From the NCBI GenBank assembly GCA_018969405.1, contig JAGWYK010000021.1:1-35471 (forward strand): a stretch of DNA of 35,471 nt. Direction: 5' to 3'. Under the pieces are notes generated by a model. It ran no database searches. It was given only the letters and a program-made list of their open reading frames with translations, and was not told the DNA's origin. The DNA comes from Acidobacteriota bacterium (GTDB taxonomy: Bacteria; Actinomycetota; Acidimicrobiia; Acidimicrobiales; Acidimicrobilacustridaceae). Below, piece by piece: positions 30,323 through 35,471 of the stretch (position 1 is its first letter; each line of letters starts with the position of its first letter). Made by a program: the position numbers and the translations under genes.

Positions 30323-32047
30323 TCAGGAGGTGGCGACGGTGTAGGTGTCAACACCGCTGCGCAGCAGCGTGCCGGCGTTGGCACCGGTGGGCAGACCGTT
30401 CTCGATGACGGTGGTGCCGTTGACCAGCACCTTCTCGACCCCGAACGATCCGGCGGTGAGTCGTTCGCAGTCGCCGGGCAGGTCGGCCACCATGCGGGCG
30501 TTCTCCGAACCGACGGTCTCGGGATCGATGACCAGGATGTCGGCGAAGGACCCGACCTCCAGGGTGCCGCGATCGCGCAGGCCGAACAGCTGGGCCGGCA
30601 CCTGGGTGATGAGCTGCACCGCTCGCTCCACCGACACCAGCCTGCGGCCCCGGATCATGTCGCCGAGGAAGCGGGTGGGGAAGGTGGCGCCACACATCCG
30701 ATCGAGATGCGCGCCGGCGTCGGAGCCGCCGATCATGACCCGCGGATCGTCCCAGGCCTCGGTGCGCATCCGCCAGCTCTCGGCGTCCTTGTCCTTCGGA
30801 GCCGGCCACAGGATCGTGCGCAGGTCGTCGGCGACCACGATGTCGAGGAGGGTGTCGAACGGGGTGGTGCCCCGCTCGGCCGCGATCTCGGCGACCGTGC
30901 GATTGGAGAGCCCGTCGTTGGCAGGGGAGAAGGTGTCGCCGATGACGTAGTCCTCCCAGTCGGCCAGGCGTCGGTAGACACCGGCCTCCTCCGACTGCGA
31001 GGCCGCCAGCAGACGGGCCCGCACCTCGGGATCGGAGAGTCGGGCGATGCGCTCCTCGGCAGGGACGCTCAGGGTGTCCTGCCAGCCCGGCAGCAGCCAG
31101 ATGCCGCAGAAGGTGAGGAAGTTCATGTTCATGGGCACCAGCACCGGCATGGTGAGGGCCACGACCCGCCCACCGAGCTCCGCGGCTCGGTCGCCGGCCT
31201 GCAGCTGCCGCGGCACCCGATCGGGTTCGCGGGAGTCGATGGTGAGGACGTTCCAGTTCAGCGGCCGTCTGGCCGTGGCGCTCAACTGGGCGAGCAGTTC
31301 GATCTCATCGTCGGCGAAGCGGTCGAGGCAGCCCGACACGATGCCCTCGAGGGTGGTTCCCTCATGCTGACCGGTCTCGGCGCACAGGGCGAACAGTTCG
31401 GCGTCGGTGGCCCAGCGGCTCGGCACCGGCTGGCCGTCGCCGTCGCTGTGACTGCCCGAGCGGGTGAAGGAGAACCCCAGCGCACCGGCCTCGATGGCCC
31501 GCCGCAGCTCGGCGACCATCGCGTCGATCTGGTCCGGGGTGGCCTCGCCGCCGACCGACTCGGGGCCCATCACGTAGCGGCGGATGGCGCAGTGGCCGGC
31601 GAGGAAGCCGGCGTTCACCGCGATGTTGCCCTCGAGACGGGCCAGGTACTGCTCGAAGGTCTCCCAGTCCCAGTCGATCTGGCGCAGGGCCGGCAGCGGC
31701 ATGCCCTCGACCCGGCTCATCATCTCCTGCAGGTAGGACGCCTCCTCCGCAGTGGGTCGCAGGGGGGCGAGGGTGAAGCCGCAGTTGCCCCCGATGATGG
31801 TGGTGACGCCATGGTTGGCCGAGGGGGACGCACCCGGATCCCACAGCAGCTGGGCGTCGTAGTGGGTGTGGGCGTCGATGACGCCGGGCATCACGATGCG
31901 GCCGGTGGCATCGGTGGTCTCGGCGGCGTCCTCGTCGATGGTGCCGATGGCGACGATACGTCCATCGCGGATGCCCACATCGGCGACCCGTCCGGGTCGG
32001 CCGGTGCCGTCGACGACGAGTCCGCCTCTGATCAGGTGGTCCAACAT
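30323..32047 (-). CDS. N-acyl-D-amino-acid deacylase family amidohydrolase (amidohydrolase 3)
   Basis: A 574-residue metal-dependent amidohydrolase of the D-aminoacylase type. The N-terminal beta-sandwich strand (LIRGGLVVDGTG) leads to the metal motif DAHTHYDAQLLWDP (His60, His62), then GGNCGF, a C-terminal GSDAGAHLD and a closing strand (GTLEVGSFADILVID). Family members hydrolyse N-acyl-D-amino acids or cyclic amides, but many actinobacterial members near catabolic genes are uncharacterised. I chose the ATG at 32047 because GGAG stands 5 nt upstream; the frame stays open further but without a better start. Its promoter carries the second copy of the 15-bp dyad, so it is probably co-regulated with the amidohydrolase at 3347. 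Confidence 0.9.
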   Translation of the reverse strand: MLDHLIRGGLVVDGTGRPGRVADVGIRDGRIVAIGTIDEDAAETTDATGRIVMPGVIDAHTHYDAQLLWDPGASPSANHGVTTIIGGNCGFTLAPLRPTAEEASYLQEMMSRVEGMPLPALRQIDWDWETFEQYLARLEGNIAVNAGFLAGHCAIRRYVMGPESVGGEATPDQIDAMVAELRRAIEAGALGFSFTRSGSHSDGDGQPVPSRWATDAELFALCAETGQHEGTTLEGIVSGCLDRFADDEIELLAQLSATARRPLNWNVLTIDSREPDRVPRQLQAGDRAAELGGRVVALTMPVLVPMNMNFLTFCGIWLLPGWQDTLSVPAEERIARLSDPEVRARLLAASQSEEAGVYRRLADWEDYVIGDTFSPANDGLSNRTVAEIAAERGTTPFDTLLDIVVADDLRTILWPAPKDKDAESWRMRTEAWDDPRVMIGGSDAGAHLDRMCGATFPTRFLGDMIRGRRLVSVERAVQLITQVPAQLFGLRDRGTLEVGSFADILVIDPETVGSENARMVADLPGDCERLTAGSFGVEKVLVNGTTVIENGLPTGANAGTLLRSGVDTYTVATS

Positions 32048-32116
32048 GATCGCTCCAGTGTCGGTGTGGGGGTCGACCCGCGTCGGGAGGTTCTGCGACA
32101 GGTGCGGATCGGGTTC

Positions 32117-32131
32117 CTGACGAGGCGTCAG
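32117..32131. promoter_or_regulatory. Operator-like dyad, copy 2 (same 15-mer as 3285-3299, opposite strand)
   Basis: On the minus strand this reads CTGACGCCTCGTCAG, identical to copy 1. It directly follows a TAGTCT -10 box and therefore covers the expected transcription start of the gene at 32047, 70 bp upstream of its ATG. That is a textbook repressor position. It also lies 105 bp from the divergent aldehyde dehydrogenase start. Confidence 0.75.
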
Positions 32132-32157
32132 ACTACCCGTGGCCGCCGCCGCCGCAA
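32130..32157 (-). promoter_or_regulatory. Promoter of the D-aminoacylase-like gene
   Basis: On the minus strand TTGCGG (32157-32152) and TAGTCT (32135-32130) form a -35/-10 pair with a 16-bp spacer. The -10 box runs directly into the 15-bp dyad. The same -10 sequence and spacer length are found at 5397-5424. Confidence 0.5.
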
Positions 32158-32221
32158 GGGTCCGCCGGGGCCCCCGGCACCTCCTGATCGGCTCCAGTTC
32201 CGCAGGTGTCGTCATCTGGCA

Positions 32222-32227
32222 TAACGT
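32222..32227 (+). promoter_or_regulatory. -10 box directly upstream of the aldehyde dehydrogenase gene
   Basis: TAACGT ends 8 nt before the ATG at 32236, the same distance as the -10 box at 27971-27976 from its gene, so a leaderless transcript is likely. The -35 is poor (TTCCGC, 32198-32203, with an 18-bp spacer). GGAG at 32229-32232 is too close to the ATG to be a good ribosome-binding site. The 188-bp gap 32048-32235 holds this box, the dyad and the divergent promoter. Confidence 0.4.
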
Positions 32228-32235
32228 CGGAGCCC

Positions 32236-33702
32236 ATGGCTGACACACGCACCGACTACCGCCAGCTCATCGGGGGCGAATGGGTCCCCGGGGGTGATGG
32301 CACCTACGAGATCATCAACCCGGCGACCGAGCAGGTCGTGACCGAGGCCCCCGAGGCATCGGCCGCCGATGTCGCAGCGGCGGCCGCCGCCGCCGCCGAG
32401 GCGTTCCCGGCCTGGAGCCGCACCACACCGCAGGAGCGCGCCGCCCTGCTGGCCGCGGCCGGAGCGGAACTGGCCAAGCGCACGCCCGAACTCATCCCGC
32501 TGGTGATCAGCGAGACCGGCGCCACCTCCTCGGTGGGTTCGCTCATGCAGATCCCCGTGGCCATCTCCCGGTTCGATCGCTACGCCCGCGGTGCGCTGGA
32601 GGACCTGAGCCGTCCGCTGCCCCCGCAGCCCATCGGCACGACACCGCTGGCGGCGGGAGCGCTCATGGGCGGGCTGGCCCGCAAGGTGCCCGTCGGTGTG
32701 GTGGCCTGCATCGCGCCCTACAACTTCCCGACCACCTCGATGGTGGGCAAGATCGCCCCCGCCCTCGCCGTGGGGTGCACCGTGGTCATGAAGCCGGCGC
32801 CCCAGGATCCCCTGTGCGTGATCGAACTGGCGAAGATCCTCGACGATGTCGGGTTCCCCCCCGGCGTGGTCAACATCGTCACCGGTGGCCGCGCCGAGGT
32901 CGGCGCCAACCTCGTCGCCGATCGCAACGTGGACATGGTGAGCTTCACCGGATCCTCGGCCGTCGGGGCGATGATCGTCGCCGCCGGTGCGCCCACCATG
33001 AAGCGCCAGTTGCATGAGCTCGGCGGCAAGGGTGCCTGCATCGTCATGGCGGACGCCGACATGGACAAGGCGGTCGGGGGCATCGCATCGGTGTGGGCCT
33101 TCCACTCCGGCCAGATCTGCACCGCGCCCACCCGTGTCATCGTCCACCGCAGTCGCTACGACGAACTGGTCGGTCGCCTCGCCGAGGCCGCCCGCGCCCT
33201 CAAGGTCGGCGATCCGCTGGACGCGGCCACCCAGGTCGGCCCGGTCATCTCCGGGGTGCAGCGGTCACGGATCCTCGGGCACATCGAGGCTGGTATCGCC
33301 GAGGGGGCCGAGCTCGTCGTCGACGGTCGTGATCCCGGCATGGATCGCGGGTACTACGTGGGCCCGACACTGCTGGCCGGCTGCACCAACGCCATGTCGC
33401 CAGTGCGCGAGGAGATCTTCGGTCCGGTCGTGGTCGTGGTGCCCTATGACACCGATGACGAGGCCATCGAGATCGCCAACGACAGCGACTACGGGCTGTT
33501 CTCCTACGTGTTCGGAGGCGACACCCCGGCGGCGTTCGAGGTGGCCAAGCAGGTCCGGTCCGGACGCGTCGGGATCAACTCGGTGCAGACCCATCATGAG
33601 ACCCCTTTCGGCGGGTTCAAGATGTCCGGCATCGGCCGCGACGGCGGCACCTGGGGCCTCGACGCCTACACCGAATGGCAGTCCATCATCTGGCCGAGCT
33701 GA
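32236..33702 (+). CDS. Aldehyde dehydrogenase (NAD(P)-dependent)
   Basis: A 488-residue aldehyde dehydrogenase that oxidises an aldehyde to its acid. Visible active-site residues are Asn163 (PYNFP), Lys186 (MKPAP), Glu261 (HELGGK) and the nucleophile Cys295 (SGQICTAPTR). FTGSSAVG (cofactor contact) and EEIFGPVV are also in place, so the enzyme is intact. The ATG at 32236 gives the normal N-terminus (LIGGEWVPGG); an upstream in-frame ATG at 32206 is unlikely because it overlaps the promoter. A zinc alcohol dehydrogenase follows after 55 bp, and the two would convert an alcohol to an acid ready for CoA activation. Confidence 0.94.
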   Translation: MADTRTDYRQLIGGEWVPGGDGTYEIINPATEQVVTEAPEASAADVAAAAAAAAEAFPAWSRTTPQERAALLAAAGAELAKRTPELIPLVISETGATSSVGSLMQIPVAISRFDRYARGALEDLSRPLPPQPIGTTPLAAGALMGGLARKVPVGVVACIAPYNFPTTSMVGKIAPALAVGCTVVMKPAPQDPLCVIELAKILDDVGFPPGVVNIVTGGRAEVGANLVADRNVDMVSFTGSSAVGAMIVAAGAPTMKRQLHELGGKGACIVMADADMDKAVGGIASVWAFHSGQICTAPTRVIVHRSRYDELVGRLAEAARALKVGDPLDAATQVGPVISGVQRSRILGHIEAGIAEGAELVVDGRDPGMDRGYYVGPTLLAGCTNAMSPVREEIFGPVVVVVPYDTDDEAIEIANDSDYGLFSYVFGGDTPAAFEVAKQVRSGRVGINSVQTHHETPFGGFKMSGIGRDGGTWGLDAYTEWQSIIWPS

Positions 33703-33757
33703 TCTTCGCAGCCGACCAGGACATCCACTGACGCAACATCTCTCCGAGGGGGAAGCA

Positions 33758-34867
33758 ATGAAGGGCATCGTGTTCACCGGCGAAGGGGCCGAGGTTCTCA
33801 GCGGGATCGAGGTCCGCGATCCCGGTCCGGGTGAGGTCATCGTGCGCATCGCCGCGGCCGGTGTCTGCCACAGCGACGTCACCGCCGCGGCCGGCGCCTT
33901 CGGCTGGCCCGCCCCGGCGGTGCTCGGCCATGAAGGAGCCGGCGTCGTCGAACAGATCGGCACCGGTGTCACCAACGTGGCGGTCGGTGATCACGTCATC
34001 ATCTCCACGCTCGCGGCCTGCGGTATGTGCAAGGCCTGCGGATCGGGCATGCCGACGCGCTGTTACAAGACCCTCGGCAACATGGCCCAGCCCTTCACCC
34101 TCGACGGTGACCCGTGCTGGAACTTCGCGGCGGCCTCGGTGTTCACCGAGCGCACCATCGTGCGCGACATCCAAGCCGTCAGGATCCCGGCCGATGTGCC
34201 GCTCACCTCGGCCTGCCTCGTGGGGTGCGGGGTCATGACCGGCGCCGGTGCGGTGCTCTACCGCTCCAGCGTGCAGGTCGGCGACACCGCGGTGGTCTAC
34301 GGCTGCGGCGGTGTCGGTCTCAACGCCATCCAGGCCCTGCGGGTGCGGCGTGCCAGCCGCATCATCGCCATCGACACCGAACCGCAGAAGGAGGCGCTGG
34401 CCCGCCAGTTCGGCGCCACCGACTTCCTCGACGGACGCTCCGATGACATCGTCGAGCAGGTCCGCCGTCTCGTGCCCTATCCGGTCAACGGCGAACTCGC
34501 CGGTCCCTTCAACGCCGGTGGCGTGAACTGGGTCTATGACGTCGTGGGTCATCCTACGGTCACCTCGAACGCCCTCGAGATGCTCGACTGGGGCGGCACG
34601 GTCGTCATCATCGGGACCCCCGGTGGCGATGCGAAGTTCGAACTGCCCTACCAGCGCTTCACCCAGTGCGAGCGCGGCGTGATCGGCTGTCGGGCCGGTT
34701 CGTACAGCCCGCACCGCGACATCCCCCAGATCATCGAGCTCTACCGCCGCGGCGAGTTCATGCTCGACGAGCTGGTGTCGGCCACGTATCCGATGGAGAG
34801 GTTCCACGACGTGGTCCACGACATGCACTCGGGCAGCATCGCCCGCGGTGTGCTCACCTTCGACTGA
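33758..34867 (+). CDS. Zinc-dependent alcohol dehydrogenase (MDR family)
   Basis: A 369-residue medium-chain alcohol dehydrogenase. Catalytic zinc ligands are Cys37 (GVCHSD), His58 and Glu59 (GHEGAG), and Cys157 (VGCGVMTG). The structural zinc site is complete with Cys88, 91, 94 and 102. The cofactor loop GCGGVGLNA is followed by an acidic strand (IIAIDTE), which favours NAD over NADP. Its overall look is that of the actinobacterial AdhD-like group. A strong ribosome-binding site (GAGGGGGAA, 33746-33754) precedes the ATG. It is paired with the aldehyde dehydrogenase upstream and an SDR downstream. The substrate alcohol is unknown. Confidence 0.94.
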   Translation: MKGIVFTGEGAEVLSGIEVRDPGPGEVIVRIAAAGVCHSDVTAAAGAFGWPAPAVLGHEGAGVVEQIGTGVTNVAVGDHVIISTLAACGMCKACGSGMPTRCYKTLGNMAQPFTLDGDPCWNFAAASVFTERTIVRDIQAVRIPADVPLTSACLVGCGVMTGAGAVLYRSSVQVGDTAVVYGCGGVGLNAIQALRVRRASRIIAIDTEPQKEALARQFGATDFLDGRSDDIVEQVRRLVPYPVNGELAGPFNAGGVNWVYDVVGHPTVTSNALEMLDWGGTVVIIGTPGGDAKFELPYQRFTQCERGVIGCRAGSYSPHRDIPQIIELYRRGEFMLDELVSATYPMERFHDVVHDMHSGSIARGVLTFD

Positions 34868-34920
34868 TCCGGACCATCTGCGGACAGCGACACATCAACT
34901 CGACCCGGGAGGGGTAGGAC

Positions 34921-35471
34921 GTGGAACAGCGCTATGTGGGGAAGGTCGCGGTCGTGACCGGAGCGGCATCGGGGATCGGGCGCGCCGTGGCCCAGCGTCT
35001 CGGTGCGGAGGGGGCCGAGGTGGCCTGTCTCGACGTCGACGCGGCCAGCGCCGTCGCCACCGCCGAGGGCATCGGCGCCGAGGCCGTCGGACTGGCCTGT
35101 GATGTCAGTGACTGGGGCACCGTCGAGTCGACCATCGCGGCGATCACCGATCGGTTCGGACAGATCGATGTGCTCTGCAACGTCGCCGGCATCGGCGGCT
35201 TCGCCGAGTCCCATCTCATCGATCCCGCCGTCTACGCCCGCATGATCGCCATCAACCTCACCGGCACCTTCCTGATGTGCCGGGCGGTGCTGCCGCAGAT
35301 GGTCGAGCGCGGTCACGGCGTCATCATCAACACCGCCTCCACCGCCGGCATCATGGGACAGCCCTGGAGCGCCGGGTACTGCTCCTCGAAGGCCGGCGTG
35401 GTCGGTCTGACCAAGGCCCTCGCCACCGAGTACGACACCCCCATCCGCATCAACGCCGTGTCCCCCGGCGG
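34921..35471 (+). CDS. Short-chain dehydrogenase/reductase, 3' end outside window
   Basis: This gene starts at a GTG preceded by GGGAGGGG (34907-34914, 6-nt spacing) and runs off the window edge. The 183 visible codons show the cofactor motif TGAASGIG at about residues 14-21, NVAG in place of NNAG, a Ser in NTASTAG and the catalytic YCSSK. It is a normal classical SDR that reads as intact up to the edge. It lies 53 bp after the alcohol dehydrogenase and probably belongs to the same operon. The substrate is unknown. Confidence 0.9.
   Translation, partial: MEQRYVGKVAVVTGAASGIGRAVAQRLGAEGAEVACLDVDAASAVATAEGIGAEAVGLACDVSDWGTVESTIAAITDRFGQIDVLCNVAGIGGFAESHLIDPAVYARMIAINLTGTFLMCRAVLPQMVERGHGVIINTASTAGIMGQPWSAGYCSSKAGVVGLTKALATEYDTPIRINAVSPG

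Noticed and set aside
30281-32224. A 647-codon open frame on the plus strand
   Set aside because: It is the antisense shadow of the D-aminoacylase-like gene, has no recognisable motif, and runs through the terminator hairpin and the promoter dyad.
33728-33733. CTGACG half-site before the alcohol dehydrogenase gene
   Set aside because: The second arm is absent, so it is not counted as a third copy of the 15-bp dyad.
1-35471. tRNA, rRNA, CRISPR arrays, insertion sequences, phage genes
   Set aside because: No direct-repeat arrays, transposase or integrase motifs, terminal inverted repeats or RNA-gene signatures were seen on either strand by eye.

Overview
The window is about 35.5 kb of very GC-rich DNA packed with 31 protein-coding genes. 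No RNA genes, mobile elements or CRISPR arrays were seen, and no gap between genes exceeds about 190 bp. Two F420-type LLM oxidoreductases, a mycobacterial-type thiolase-like protein (TLP1), split two-subunit acyl-CoA dehydrogenases, an Abhydrolase_9 membrane protein and apparently leaderless starts all point to an actinobacterium. My best guess is a member of Acidimicrobiia or a relative of the Mycobacteriales; this is inferred from gene families, not from a marker gene.

Layout. (A) 2-19904, all on +: the end of a class III CoA-transferase, an epoxide-hydrolase-like alpha/beta hydrolase, a TLP1-like protein, an amidohydrolase, an SDR, an F420-type LLM enzyme, an acyl-CoA ligase, a membrane alpha/beta hydrolase coupled to a CPBP protease-like protein, an acyl-CoA dehydrogenase pair, two tandem amidohydrolases, a TetR regulator, an APH-fold kinase-like protein, a second CoA ligase and a 3-alpha-HSD/carbonyl-reductase-like SDR. 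(B) 19908-23362, on -: a tightly coupled four-gene operon holding an uncharacterised 268-aa protein, two paralogous extended SDRs of identical length, and a classical SDR. (C) 23522-25393, on +: a membrane acyltransferase fused to an SGNH domain. (D) 25442-27839, on -: a motif-less pseudo-SDR coupled to an intact SDR, then a second LLM enzyme. (E) 27985-30228, on +: a second acyl-CoA dehydrogenase pair, ended by a strong bidirectional hairpin. (F) 30323-32047, on -: a D-aminoacylase-like amidohydrolase. (G) 32236 to the window end, on +: aldehyde dehydrogenase, zinc alcohol dehydrogenase and an SDR cut by the window edge.

Taken together this looks like a catabolic island for carboxylic acids or alicyclic, possibly steroid- or bile-acid-like, compounds. 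CoA activation (CoA-transferase, two ligases), alpha,beta-desaturation (two dehydrogenase pairs), many alcohol/ketone oxidoreductases and alcohol-to-aldehyde-to-acid oxidation are all present. Enoyl-CoA hydratase and a catalytically competent thiolase are absent from the window, so the pathway must be completed elsewhere. The substrate cannot be read from the sequence.

The most notable regulatory signal is a 15-bp dyad, CTGACGCCTCGTCAG, found exactly twice and only between genes: at 3285-3299 before one amidohydrolase, and at 32117-32131 (opposite strand) just downstream of a promoter for another amidohydrolase 28.8 kb away. The only transcription factor gene in the window, the TetR-family gene at 15668, lies directly behind two further amidohydrolases and is the natural candidate to bind it.
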